In this document: one piece after another, positions 18,473-27,682 of the stretch
How the letters are laid out: each line of letters begins with the position of its first letter
Position numbering within the stretch: position 1 is the stretch's first letter
Assembly (NCBI RefSeq): GCF_039566955.1
Contig: NZ_CP154796.1
Location: 3,720,001-3,784,000 of the forward strand
Length of the DNA: 64,000 nt
Source: Micromonospora sp. DSM 45708
GTDB taxonomy: Bacteria > Actinomycetota > Actinomycetes > Mycobacteriales > Micromonosporaceae
Direction of reading: 5' to 3'
Notes under the pieces: generated by a model
What the model was told of the DNA's origin: nothing
The model's input: only the letters and a program-made list of their open reading frames with translations
The model's database searches: none
Program-made: the position numbers and the translations under genes

Positions 18473-19990
18473 TCACCCGCTCATCGACTCGGCCAGCATC
18501 TCGGCGAGCGCGAGCACGGGCAACTGGGTGTTGGACGCCGGCGGCGTGGGCAGGATGGAGGCGTCGACGATCCGCAGGTTCGTCACCCCGCGTACTCGCG
18601 CCTCCCCGTCCACCACCGCGTCGAGATCGTCCGAGCCGCCCATCGCGCAGGTTCCCACCGGATGCCAGTACGTGCCCAGCCGGGACCGCAGCTCGTCGTC
18701 GGGCCGGGCACTGAACCGCTGTCCGGGCAGCGGGGCCGCCAACTCCCGCAGCGGTGACGACGCCGCCAGCTCCTCGGCCCTGACCAACCCGGCCCGCAGG
18801 ACGGCGAGATCCCGTCCCGGCGGGTCCGACAGGAACGCCGGCTCGATCTCCAGTGGCGCTTCGGGGCCGGCCGAGCGCAGTCGGACCCGTCCTCGCGAGG
18901 CGGGCTTCATCAAGAACGCCGAGATGCCGGCCTCGTACTGCCCGGGCGGCAGCGAGCCGTACAGCGGTGGTCCCGCGGTCGGCAGGATGTGCAGGTCCCA
19001 GGCGCCCTCCTGACACCAGGGGCTGGCCACGCGCAGCAGCATCCGGCTGACGTAGAGATCGCCGGCGGCCTCCTTCCCGGCCAGGGAGGCGTTCAGCGCG
19101 GCCGTCGGCGCCAGCGGTATGAAGACGCCCGGCTGGTCGATCAGGTTCCCCCCGACCCCGGGCAGGTCGATCTCCGGGTCGACCCCGACCGACTTCAGGT
19201 GCTCGGCCGGTCCGATGCCGCTGCGCAGGAGAACCGCGGGCGAACCGAACGCGCCGCACGCCAGCACGTACGTGTCGGCGACGAGCGTCCGCCGGGCCCC
19301 GGCGTGCAGGACGTCGACACCGTGGACCCGCCCCGCACGAACGGACAGCCGGTCCACCAGGACGTTGTCCAGAATCGTCAGGTTGGGCCGGGACCGCCGA
19401 TCGGTCAGGTAGGCGAAGGCGGCGTTCCAGCGCAGTCCGTCGATCGCGTTCAGCAGCGGCGTCCCGTATCCCGGCGCACCCGGCGCGCTCATGTCGACCT
19501 CGGGATGACCGAGTTCCCGTGCCGCGGCCATGGCACCCCGGCTCCACGCCGACTGCTCCTGGTCCGGCACGGCGCGCAGCCGCATCCGGTCCGCCGCCCG
19601 GCGGCGGAACGGCGCCATCGCAGCCGCCGACCACCGCGGGCCGCCCGCACCGACCCACTCGGCGTGGTCGGCCTCCGAGCCCCACGTGTTCCAGCAGCCG
19701 TTCACACAGGACGAACCACCGAGAACCCGGGCGCGGACGCGGTGCGCGGGGGCATGCCGTTCCCACACCTCGTCACGGGGCAGCGCCCTGGCGTTGCGGA
19801 TCCGCTCCGGCCACTCCTGCGGCTCGGGCCCGTGGTCGGGTCCCGCCTCCACGAGGCACACCCGGCGGTCCGGGTCCTCGCTGAGCCGGTCCGCCAGCAC
19901 GCAACCCGCCACTCCTCCGCCCAGGATGACGACGTCGTATCCGCCCCCCGTGCCCTCGTCGGGGGCGAGGCCGTTGATCTCCGTACTCAT
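18473..19990 (-). CDS. GMC-family FAD-dependent oxidoreductase
   Basis: 505 residues. The FAD-binding motif VVILGGGVAGCVLADRL is at residues 20-36, the first GMC signature RARVLGGSSCVNG at about 83-95, and the C-terminal catalytic region has GTYWHPVGTCAMG with His and SNTQLPVLALAE with Asn, the His/Asn pair of choline/glucose-type oxidoreductases. It would oxidise an alcohol on a sugar or cyclitol. It is the last gene of the long minus-strand operon and overlaps the GlgE-like gene by 4 nt. The open frame continues upstream into the GlgE gene, but the ATG at 19990 follows a GGAGG (GAAGGAGGAACA) ribosome site. Confidence 0.92.
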   Translation of the reverse strand: MSTEINGLAPDEGTGGGYDVVILGGGVAGCVLADRLSEDPDRRVCLVEAGPDHGPEPQEWPERIRNARALPRDEVWERHAPAHRVRARVLGGSSCVNGCWNTWGSEADHAEWVGAGGPRWSAAAMAPFRRRAADRMRLRAVPDQEQSAWSRGAMAAARELGHPEVDMSAPGAPGYGTPLLNAIDGLRWNAAFAYLTDRRSRPNLTILDNVLVDRLSVRAGRVHGVDVLHAGARRTLVADTYVLACGAFGSPAVLLRSGIGPAEHLKSVGVDPEIDLPGVGGNLIDQPGVFIPLAPTAALNASLAGKEAAGDLYVSRMLLRVASPWCQEGAWDLHILPTAGPPLYGSLPPGQYEAGISAFLMKPASRGRVRLRSAGPEAPLEIEPAFLSDPPGRDLAVLRAGLVRAEELAASSPLRELAAPLPGQRFSARPDDELRSRLGTYWHPVGTCAMGGSDDLDAVVDGEARVRGVTNLRIVDASILPTPPASNTQLPVLALAEMLAESMSG

Positions 19991-21993
19991 TGTTGTTCCT
20001 CCTTCGGTGGTGCCGAAGCCTGCACCTGGTAGATCGCGGCCACCGCGCGGCGGGGGTCGAGGGCGATGCTCAGCGGCGGGGTCCAGCGCACCGACATGCC
20101 GCTCACCTCGTCGAGCAGGAGGACGCCGGTCGTCGGGACACCGAGGTCGTCCGGAGTCAGGGTCAGCGTGCCCCTGCGCGGTTCGGACGGATCGAGGGTC
20201 ACCACGCACAGAACCGTGTCCCCGGTCGCCGGGTCCGACTTCGAGTAGGCGATCAGACGGTCGTCGTCGATGTCGTGGAAACGCAACGTCCGTAGCTGCT
20301 GCAACGCGGGGTGGGCCCGGCGGATCCGGTTGAGCCGGCCGATCCACTCCTCCAGCGACCAGCCCGCGACCCGGGCGGCGGCGAAGTCCCGCGCCACCAG
20401 GGTGTACTTCTCCGCGTCGCGCCAGCGGTGGTCGTCGGGGGTGGCCGGCTCGTTCTCGCAGATCTCGTACCCGCTGTACACCCCCCAACTGGGCGACAGG
20501 GTCGCTGCCAGCGCGGCCCGGATGGCGAACATGGCCGGCCCCTGGTGATGCAGGACGCGGGGCAGGACATCGTGATTCGTCGGGAACAGGTTGGGACGCA
20601 TGAAGTCGGAGTGACGGACGAGTTCCGCACCGAAGCTGGTGAGTTCCGCCTTGGTGTCGCGCCACATGAAGTACGTGTAGGTCTGACTGAAGCCCAGCTT
20701 GGACAGCCCCTGTTGAATCGCGGGCCGGGTGAACGCCTCGGCGAGGAAGAGCAGGTCCGGGTGGTCGCCCTTCAGGTCCCAGATGAGCCGGTGCCAGAAT
20801 TCGGGCGGCTTGTGGTGCGGGCTGTCGACCCGGAAGATCCGGACTCCGCACCCGATCCAGTGCGCCACCAGCCGGCGGATCTCGGCGTACAGACCCTCCG
20901 GATCCTGGTCGAAGCTCAGCGGCACGATGTCGCTCCACACCGCCTGAGGGCTCGTCGCGCACGCGACAGTGCCGTCGGAACGGACGGTGAACCACTCGGG
21001 GTGCGCCGCGACCCACGGGTGGTCGGGGGCGCAGTGCAGCGCGAGATCCATCGCGACCTCCAGGCCCGACTCGCCAGCGGCCCGGACATAGGCGCGAAAG
21101 TCGTCGAGGTTGCCCAGCCGGGGTTCCACCGCGTCGTGGCCACCGTCGGCCGAGCCGATCGCCCAGGGACAGCCCGGGTCGTCCGGGCCGGCGACCGGGT
21201 GGCCGTACCGACCCAGCCGCCGTACCCGCCCGACCGGATGGATCGGCGTCAGGTAGACCACGTCGAAGCCCATGGCCGCGATCCGGGGCAGGTCGGCGGC
21301 GGCGGTGGCGAACGTGCCGTGGACCGGCCGGCCGGCCGCGTCCGTCCCGCCGGTGGAGCGGGGAAAGAGTTCGTACCAGGCCCCGTGGGCGGCGCGGGGC
21401 CGGTCGGCGTACACCGGCAGCGGATCGCCGGTGACGAGGTGCTGCCGCAGCAGCTCCGCGCCGGGCAGGGCCGTGACGTCGACGGCGCGCGCCGTCTCCA
21501 CCTGCCGACCCGGGTCGAGCATCGGGTCCCGTAACGCGCGCACGGCGGACCGGGCGAGTCGGCCCGGCCCGGTGGCGGCGTCCCCCGCCGCGCGTTCCAG
21601 CAGGCGGGCACCCGTCCGGAGTTCGTCGACCAGGTCGGCTGCCCGGCATCCGGCTGCCACCTTGGCTGTCAGCGCCGCCAGCCACAGCTTCCACGGGTCC
21701 GCCCAGGCGAGCACCCGCAGCGTCCAGTGCCCCGGCGCGTCGGCCACGACCGTGGACAGCCAGACATCGGGCCGCTGACGGTCCTCGGTCATCGGGACGA
21801 GACGGGCCGCGCCCTCCGGGCCGGTCCAGCGCACCGCCACCGAGAGGGGCACCTGGTCCTCCCCCCAGACCGTCGCCCGTACCGGCAGGTGCTCGCCTAC
21901 AACGGTCTTGCCGGGGTACCGGCCGCCGCCCACCAGTGGGGTGACGTCCTCGACGACGATCCGGCGCGGTGGGCCGCACCCGGCCGGCCTCAT
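19987..21993 (-). CDS. glgE: GlgE-like alpha-1,4-glucan:maltose-1-phosphate maltosyltransferase
   Basis: 668 residues, the size of GlgE. The N-terminal domain (VGGGRYPGKTVVGEHLPV, then ADPWKLWLAALTAKVAAG) and the GH13 core fit GlgE rather than ordinary amylases. The nucleophile Asp is in IFRVDSPHHKPP (about residue 387) and the acid/base Glu in LFLAEAFTRP (about residue 415), followed by LGFSQTYTYFMWR. GlgE extends alpha-glucan two glucose units at a time from maltose 1-phosphate. In GlgE proteins known to me the third-carboxylate region reads VNTPDI; here it is PTNHDVL, closer to classical amylases, so specificity may differ. One TTA codon (21533-21535). Overlaps both neighbours by 4 nt. Confidence 0.82.
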   Translation of the reverse strand: MRPAGCGPPRRIVVEDVTPLVGGGRYPGKTVVGEHLPVRATVWGEDQVPLSVAVRWTGPEGAARLVPMTEDRQRPDVWLSTVVADAPGHWTLRVLAWADPWKLWLAALTAKVAAGCRAADLVDELRTGARLLERAAGDAATGPGRLARSAVRALRDPMLDPGRQVETARAVDVTALPGAELLRQHLVTGDPLPVYADRPRAAHGAWYELFPRSTGGTDAAGRPVHGTFATAAADLPRIAAMGFDVVYLTPIHPVGRVRRLGRYGHPVAGPDDPGCPWAIGSADGGHDAVEPRLGNLDDFRAYVRAAGESGLEVAMDLALHCAPDHPWVAAHPEWFTVRSDGTVACATSPQAVWSDIVPLSFDQDPEGLYAEIRRLVAHWIGCGVRIFRVDSPHHKPPEFWHRLIWDLKGDHPDLLFLAEAFTRPAIQQGLSKLGFSQTYTYFMWRDTKAELTSFGAELVRHSDFMRPNLFPTNHDVLPRVLHHQGPAMFAIRAALAATLSPSWGVYSGYEICENEPATPDDHRWRDAEKYTLVARDFAAARVAGWSLEEWIGRLNRIRRAHPALQQLRTLRFHDIDDDRLIAYSKSDPATGDTVLCVVTLDPSEPRRGTLTLTPDDLGVPTTGVLLLDEVSGMSVRWTPPLSIALDPRRAVAAIYQVQASAPPKEEQQ

Positions 21994-23606
21994 GGGACGT
22001 CCACCGCTGCGGCGTCCGGAGCGACCAGGACCCGCACGCCGTGACCGGGAACGTCGACGGGCACCCCGGCCACGCCGACGTCCACCCGGTGACCGGGGTC
22101 GAGCGCGTCGACGAGAGCCGGCTGCGCGGCGAGCAACGGCCCGGCCGGCACCGTGTGCCGGCGGGGCCGGTCATCGGTGTTCAGCACGACCAGGACCTCG
22201 TCGGTGTCGGTGTACCGGCTGAAGACGTAGAGGCCCGGACCGTCGGGGTCGGCGAAGCGGTGGGCCTGCCGCCCCCGCCGCAGGGCCGGGTGGTCGCGAC
22301 GCACGTCCACCAGCCGTCGGGTCCACCGGAAACACGTGCTGGTGGTGTCGAAGCGGTCCCCCGCCGAGCTGGGCGAGACGAAGGCGCCGTCGCCGAACAT
22401 GTCCTCCCGGTTGTGCGGTGACGCCCGGTCCGCCGAGCACTCGCGCTCCAGCCGACCGGTGGGCTGCCGGAAGCCCTGCTCCGTGCCGTAGTAGAGCATC
22501 GGCATACCGGTCGAGAAGAGCAGGAACGCCTGCGCGACATGCAGCCGCCCCTCGGGCTCGCCGTCACGCAGGAAGCGGAACACGTCGTGGTTGTCGATGA
22601 AACGCACGGTGCGGTCGTGAGCCCGCTCACCCAGGGCGCTGCGGGCCAGGTCGAAGCTGCGGCGCAGGTCGGTCGTGGGCGCCCGGCCGTGCAGCGCCCA
22701 GCTCTGCCGCCGGTACTCGGGATAGTTGTACACCGTGTCCACACCGGAGCGCAGGCACTCGGCGAGGGACGCGTCCTCGCTGCTGGAGTGCTCGCCGAGG
22801 ATGAGGAAGTTGTGCTTGCCGAGGCGGTCGGCGTACCGCTTGAGCCGGGCACTGAACACGGCGACGAATGCGGGGTCCATGTGCCGGATGGCGTCCACCC
22901 GGATCCCGTCGATGTCGGTGACCCGCACCCACCACCGCGCCACCGTGGTCAACAGCTCGGCGGTTTCCGGGTCCTCGCTGGCCAGGCGTCGGTACCCGGG
23001 CGGAAAGTCGCCACGGACGGCCTGCTCGGGATGCTTCCAGTCCCGGATGTTCCCCCGGCGCGTGAACCGTTCGGCCGCGGCGAACTCCCGCGGCCCGACC
23101 GTCCTGGTCCACCGCACGGTCGGCGCCGGGTCCGGCTTGAAGTCGTCGCCGTCGGGATAGTCGAAGACCCGCGCCGTGTGGTTGAGCACGAGGTCGAGGA
23201 GGACACGCATCCCCCGGCGGTGTGCCTGGTCGACCAGTTCGACGAGATCGTCGAGGGTGCCCAGGTGCGGATCCACGCGGGTGAGGTGCAGCGGAGCGTA
23301 ACCGTGGTACGCCGCCGGCTCGGTCAGCGCGACGGGCGACAACTGGAGCACCGTCACCCCGAGGTCACGCAGGTAGTCCAAGCGCGCGGTGACGCCGGGA
23401 AGGTTGCCGCCGTGGCGGGTGTCGCCGCCGGCCGGGTCACCGGCGACGAGCCGGAACCGGGCGTGCGCGAAACGGTCCAGCAGGATGGAGTACCCGACCT
23501 CGTCGCGCCAGTCGACGGGGGACGGGTGGTACCCGCGCCCCGGGTCGGGATCCAGGCGGAGCCGCGCGACGGTGTCGTCGGGCAGCGCGGTCGGGTCGGG
23601 CGTCAT
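21990..23606 (-). CDS. Alpha-amylase family (GH13) enzyme, intracellular
   Basis: 538 residues. Catalytic motifs are GIRVDAIRH (nucleophile Asp, about residue 235), LGEHSSSED (acid/base Glu, about 270) and FIDNHDVFRF (about 337); VLNHTARVFDYPDGD marks conserved region I. There is no signal peptide, unlike the secreted amylases AcbE/AcbZ of the acarbose cluster. Possible roles are trimming or transglycosylation of malto-oligosaccharides made by the GlgE-like enzyme, or self-protection if the product inhibits amylases. It overlaps glgE by 4 nt and lies 48 nt after the GlgC-like gene. Confidence 0.87.
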   Translation of the reverse strand: MTPDPTALPDDTVARLRLDPDPGRGYHPSPVDWRDEVGYSILLDRFAHARFRLVAGDPAGGDTRHGGNLPGVTARLDYLRDLGVTVLQLSPVALTEPAAYHGYAPLHLTRVDPHLGTLDDLVELVDQAHRRGMRVLLDLVLNHTARVFDYPDGDDFKPDPAPTVRWTRTVGPREFAAAERFTRRGNIRDWKHPEQAVRGDFPPGYRRLASEDPETAELLTTVARWWVRVTDIDGIRVDAIRHMDPAFVAVFSARLKRYADRLGKHNFLILGEHSSSEDASLAECLRSGVDTVYNYPEYRRQSWALHGRAPTTDLRRSFDLARSALGERAHDRTVRFIDNHDVFRFLRDGEPEGRLHVAQAFLLFSTGMPMLYYGTEQGFRQPTGRLERECSADRASPHNREDMFGDGAFVSPSSAGDRFDTTSTCFRWTRRLVDVRRDHPALRRGRQAHRFADPDGPGLYVFSRYTDTDEVLVVLNTDDRPRRHTVPAGPLLAAQPALVDALDPGHRVDVGVAGVPVDVPGHGVRVLVAPDAAAVDVP

Positions 23607-23654
23607 GGCGTCCCGCCCGCGATCGGGTCGCCGGTCGCGGGAGCGAAGGCCGGG

Positions 23655-24773
23655 TCACCGCCCACCGGGCACCACCCCGGTCCCCTGAGGTGCCGGGACC
23701 GCCTGGACGAAGCCGTCCTCACAGACGACGACCGAGTCCAGTCGGGCGCCCGGCGCCACCCGGGCGCCCGGCAGCAGCACCGACCGGGTGACGTGCGCCC
23801 CGGCGCCCACCCGCACCCCGGGGAAGGCGACGCTCTCCTCGATCAGCCCACCGTTGACGAGGTCGGCCGGGACGACACTGCGGCATACCCCGGCCCGGTC
23901 CAGGACCAGCGAGCGGGCCACCGGACCCGCGATGGTGCGGGGCATGGACGTCAGGTCGGGACGGTCCGTCCGCCCCGGGTCGACCATCGCGAGGTGGGCC
24001 CCGTGGTAGCGCTCGACGGTGCCGATGTCCGCCCAGTACCCGTCGACCGGATACCCCTGGATGTCCTCCCCCGCCGCGAGCATCGCGGGGATCACGTCGC
24101 GGCTGATGTCGTACTGCCAGTCGGTGCCGTCGAGCTGTTCGAGGTACCGGTGCAGCACGGCGGCGTCGAAGAGGCAGAACGCGGCGAACACCAGATCGCT
24201 GGTGACCACGCTCGGTTTCTCCACGAACCGCGTGAGCCTGCCCTCGGGGTCGAACTCCACCATCCCGAACAGGTGCACGTAGCGCGGGTCGATCCGCTGG
24301 TAGGCCAGGGTGAGCGCCGCGCCGCTGGCCCGGTGCCGGGCGATCATCGGTCGGTAGTCGAAGCGGTAGACATGGTCGGCGTGCTGGACGAGAACGTCCC
24401 GGACATCCGGCCCGAAGATGTACTCGGCCTTCCGGATCAGGGCATCCGCCGTACCCCGCTCGGGCGGCTCGTCGGAGGCCGGGAGCGGACCGGGGATCCC
24501 CTCCTGGTACCAGGCGTCCCACCGGCCGAAATGGACCCGGAAGTCCGGGCGCCACCAGGTGCGGCGCAGGTCGTCCATGAGCTGGCGCTCCTCGTACTGC
24601 GACAGCAGGACCACCACGGGCAGGCCGGAGGCGGCGGCGTTGGCGAGGCTGAAGTCGATCAGCCGGCAGGACCCGCCGAACGGGATCAACGGTTTCAGTC
24701 GCCCCCTTCCGAGGCGTCCCATCCGGCGTCCCTCCCCGCCGGCGAGCAGCACCGCTCGCACGCCGTCACTCAT
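23655..24773 (-). CDS. glgC: GlgC-like nucleotidyltransferase (ADP-glucose pyrophosphorylase family)
   Basis: 372 residues. The N-terminal nucleotidyltransferase domain has [13 protein letters not shown] and KPLIPFGG (residues 9-35), ERGTADAL (about residue 103), VEKPS and [13 protein letters not shown]; the C-terminus has the left-handed beta-helix hexapeptide repeats. In primary metabolism this family makes ADP-glucose. In the acarbose pathway a GlgC homologue (AcbR) activates the cyclitol phosphate instead. Because both a GlgE set and a cyclitol cyclase are present, either substrate is possible. Its start overlaps the end of the third large glycosyltransferase by 8 nt. Confidence 0.87.
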   Translation of the reverse strand: MSDGVRAVLLAGGEGRRMGRLGRGRLKPLIPFGGSCRLIDFSLANAAASGLPVVVLLSQYEERQLMDDLRRTWWRPDFRVHFGRWDAWYQEGIPGPLPASDEPPERGTADALIRKAEYIFGPDVRDVLVQHADHVYRFDYRPMIARHRASGAALTLAYQRIDPRYVHLFGMVEFDPEGRLTRFVEKPSVVTSDLVFAAFCLFDAAVLHRYLEQLDGTDWQYDISRDVIPAMLAAGEDIQGYPVDGYWADIGTVERYHGAHLAMVDPGRTDRPDLTSMPRTIAGPVARSLVLDRAGVCRSVVPADLVNGGLIEESVAFPGVRVGAGAHVTRSVLLPGARVAPGARLDSVVVCEDGFVQAVPAPQGTGVVPGGR

Positions 24774-26865
24774 CGCCCACCACGTCCCAGACCGCGCGTC
24801 CCGAGGGCAGGGTGAGGAGCACGTGGAGCGGCCGGCCGGCGCCTTCCGGCACCGGGACCTCGAAACCGTCGGCGGCGCGGGTCATCGGCAGGACGGTCGC
24901 CGGCGCGCGGCTGTCGACGGGGTCGCCGGGCAGGACCAGTTCCGCGCGGACCACGTGCGGCAGGTGATGCCGCAGACGCCCGTCGGTGAGTTCGTACCGG
25001 TTTCTCAATCGGTTCTCCAGCTCCGGAAAGCCCTGCGCGGCCCGAGCGCAGGCAGTGGTGTCGGCACGCGCCCAGGCCGCCTCGAAGAGCTGGCGCGCCG
25101 CGTCGGCGTCGATCGGCTGACAGCGCCGGAACGCCTCGACGTCGCCACGCCCGAGCGCGGCCGACGCGATCGCCTCCCGATGGTCGGACCAGGCCGCCGG
25201 GGGAAGGCTCTCGAACCAGCCGTGCGCCAGCATCCGTTCGACCGACAGCTCGGGTGGCGTCCCGTCCCAGAGCCCGGCGAAGGTGGCCGCGTGGTTGTCG
25301 GCGCACCGCTGCCAGGTGAAGGAGCGGGCCCGCACCACCGCGTTGGCCGAGAGCTGGGCGTAACGCTCCGGATCATCGCGCAGCAGCCGGACGGCGGCGT
25401 GGATGCGGTCGGTCAGGGCGGCGACGAGCAGCTCGTCGTCCTCGGCGAACGAACGGTTGACGGCGAAGCCGGTGGCGCCGGCCGGGAGCGGATCGGCCAG
25501 GGGATCGGGAACGTGACCGAAGTGCGCGGTGCCCTCCTGGGCGGTCGCGATCGGCACCGCGCCGCACGCCATCGCCTCGCCCATCGCGATCAGGAACGTG
25601 TCCATCTCGAACTTGGACGGGAAGAGGCAGAAGTCGGCGCACGACGCGTACGCCTGGATGGTGTCGTGGTCGACCCGGCGCCACTCCAGGTAGACGCGGC
25701 CGGGGTGCCGGGCGACGACGTCGTGGAACAGCGGGTCGTCGATCCCCGCGTCACTGACGCAGCGGATGATGAAGTTCGCCGCGGTTCCCTCGCCCAACGC
25801 GCGGTCGACCGCTCTGACCAGCTCCACCTGGCCCTTGTGGTGGACGGCGTAGCGGGCGTTGTGGAAGAAGGTCGGCAGGCGCGGGTCGAGGCCGAGTCCG
25901 GCCAGCACCGCCGCCCGGTCGACAGGTGGCATGTCACCCGTCCACGCCTCGCCGATCGCGCAGCCGCCGACGACCTGCTTCGCGGCGTGCCTGCGCACGG
26001 TTCGCGCCACCGGCAGCGCGGCGAACACCTGCTCGAACGGGGTGTCGGCGAAGTCGCTGTAGAAGCGCCGGTGGCCCGGGGAGAGGAAGTCGATGCGGTC
26101 GGCGTGCTCGACGATCAGGTCGTAGATGCGGACGTGGTCGTCCGGATACGCGTAGTGCAGGTGGGTGCGCTGCTGGTACTGGATCATGGGCAGCAGCGCC
26201 GGCTCGGGTGCGGGATCGGGTGGCGGAAGTGCTGTCGGGACGTCGAGGAAGTCCAGCAGGCGGCGTACCAGCGGTCGGTACTCCGACTTGTTGATGGGCA
26301 TGTTGCTCTGCACCGTGCTGACCACCCGCTTGTCCGGGTCCGCGCGGAATGCCGCCGGCATCAGGTAGTGGTAGTAGGGCTCATGGGCGTGCACGACGGC
26401 CCGTTCCCCGCTCAGGTGCCGACGGATGAACCGGATGCTGTCGACCTGGTACGCCAACGGCTTGAAGAAGACCAGGTCCTTCCCCTTGCTGTGGTACGGC
26501 GGATAGAAGCGGTCCGGCAGGCTGTCCAGCATCTCGTTGGAGAGGAAGTACAGGTCGACGCCGTCCAGGGCGAGGTGATGGGCGGTGGTGGTCAACGGCA
26601 CGGTGGTCTCGGCCGGAAAACCGTCCCGCCAGGTCCGCGCGTCGAGCACCAGCGGAAGTTCGTAGCTGTCGCGGTACGGAAGCTCCCGCAGTTCGCCGAC
26701 GTCCCGCAGGTCGGCCAACCGGCCGTGGGCGGGCGTGACGATGGAGACGCGATGGCCCGCCTGGACGAGAGCGCGGGACAGGTTCCACAGATAGACCGAC
26801 GTTCCACCCTGGACGAACCGGTGGTCGAAGCCACCGCACTCGAAGTAGGTCTCGATGACGTGCAT
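24766..26865 (-). CDS. Large GT-B glycosyltransferase, paralogue 3 of 3
   Basis: 699 residues, full-length paralogue of the genes at 11424 and 15082. It has [14 protein letters not shown] at the start, [19 protein letters not shown] (about residue 334) and [16 protein letters not shown] (about 420), then the shared C-terminal extension beginning [12 protein letters not shown] and ending [12 protein letters not shown]. The GG loop is followed by HRFVQGGTS rather than VALMRGG as in paralogue 1, so the acceptor side may differ. It lies 16 nt after the ABC-2 permease gene in the long operon and overlaps the GlgC-like gene, which suggests that it uses the nucleotide-activated product of that enzyme (inference). 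Confidence 0.85.
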   Translation of the reverse strand: MHVIETYFECGGFDHRFVQGGTSVYLWNLSRALVQAGHRVSIVTPAHGRLADLRDVGELRELPYRDSYELPLVLDARTWRDGFPAETTVPLTTTAHHLALDGVDLYFLSNEMLDSLPDRFYPPYHSKGKDLVFFKPLAYQVDSIRFIRRHLSGERAVVHAHEPYYHYLMPAAFRADPDKRVVSTVQSNMPINKSEYRPLVRRLLDFLDVPTALPPPDPAPEPALLPMIQYQQRTHLHYAYPDDHVRIYDLIVEHADRIDFLSPGHRRFYSDFADTPFEQVFAALPVARTVRRHAAKQVVGGCAIGEAWTGDMPPVDRAAVLAGLGLDPRLPTFFHNARYAVHHKGQVELVRAVDRALGEGTAANFIIRCVSDAGIDDPLFHDVVARHPGRVYLEWRRVDHDTIQAYASCADFCLFPSKFEMDTFLIAMGEAMACGAVPIATAQEGTAHFGHVPDPLADPLPAGATGFAVNRSFAEDDELLVAALTDRIHAAVRLLRDDPERYAQLSANAVVRARSFTWQRCADNHAATFAGLWDGTPPELSVERMLAHGWFESLPPAAWSDHREAIASAALGRGDVEAFRRCQPIDADAARQLFEAAWARADTTACARAAQGFPELENRLRNRYELTDGRLRHHLPHVVRAELVLPGDPVDSRAPATVLPMTRAADGFEVPVPEGAGRPLHVLLTLPSGRAVWDVVGDE

Positions 26866-26881
26866 GTCAGAGTCTCCTTCC

Positions 26882-27682
26882 TCAACTACCCGTCATCTCG
26901 TAGCGGTTGACGCCGATCCGGAACACCCCGTACGCGACGGCGGCGGCCACCGCCGTGACCGGTAGGAGCCAGATCAGGCCGTCGACCGCGCCGAACAGCA
27001 GATACCGGGCGGGTATGTAGGCGGTGAAGGCGAAGGGCAGCACCCAGGTGAGCACGGCCTGGAGCGCGGGATGGTAGAGGCCCAGCGGGTACGAGCCGAA
27101 CTCGCCGAGCTGGTGGACCGCGCTCAGCACCGGCAGGCTGGAGACGCTCCAGAACGAGCACGAGGCGATGAGCGTCTTGATCGAGGCATGGATCACCGCG
27201 CCGCAGACGACCATCGGGACGAACAGCAGCCACTGCGCCACGTCCAGGTGCAGATCGAGCGCCCCGGCCGAGGCAAGGGTGATCGCGAGGCCCAGGGCAA
27301 GCTCGCCGATGCCCTCCGGGTACATGAATCGCTCCGACAGGAGCAGGTACAGCGGGTTCACCGGCCGGATCAGGTAGCGGTGGAACTCGCCCGAGCGGAC
27401 GAGCTGCCAGGCGAGGATCCACAACTGGTCGGTGAAGAGCCGGTCGAGCGCGCGGGACAGCAGGGAGAACCCGAGCAGGAACAGTGCCTGGTGGTAGCCC
27501 CAACCGGCGAGGTCGTCCACGTACCGGTAGACCAGACCGATCAGGGCGATCTGACCACCGACCCGGATCACGAAGCTCGCCACCCCGACCGCGAAGTCCA
27601 TCCGGTACGCGGTGAGCCGGTGCATGCTGACGCCGCACAGCAGGACGGTGAGCCGGAGGTACCGGCGGACCACGGCGATCAT
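26882..27682 (-). CDS. ABC-2 type exporter permease, second subunit
   Basis: 266 residues with about six hydrophobic segments and the motif RSGEFHRYLIRPVNPLYLL (about residue 100), characteristic of the ABC-2 permeases (COG3694-type) paired with a COG4587-type permease and a COG4586-type ATPase. ATG at 27682 overlaps the stop of the first permease by 4 nt. The frame is open far upstream in the shadow of that gene. The three-gene set probably exports the cluster product or an intermediate. Confidence 0.9.
   Translation of the reverse strand: MIAVVRRYLRLTVLLCGVSMHRLTAYRMDFAVGVASFVIRVGGQIALIGLVYRYVDDLAGWGYHQALFLLGFSLLSRALDRLFTDQLWILAWQLVRSGEFHRYLIRPVNPLYLLLSERFMYPEGIGELALGLAITLASAGALDLHLDVAQWLLFVPMVVCGAVIHASIKTLIASCSFWSVSSLPVLSAVHQLGEFGSYPLGLYHPALQAVLTWVLPFAFTAYIPARYLLFGAVDGLIWLLPVTAVAAAVAYGVFRIGVNRYEMTGS

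Noticed and set aside
19991..22174. GMC protein fused to a long N-terminal part
   Set aside because: The upstream part is the shadow of glgE; the ATG at 19990 has a GGAGG ribosome site and begins the normal GMC domain.
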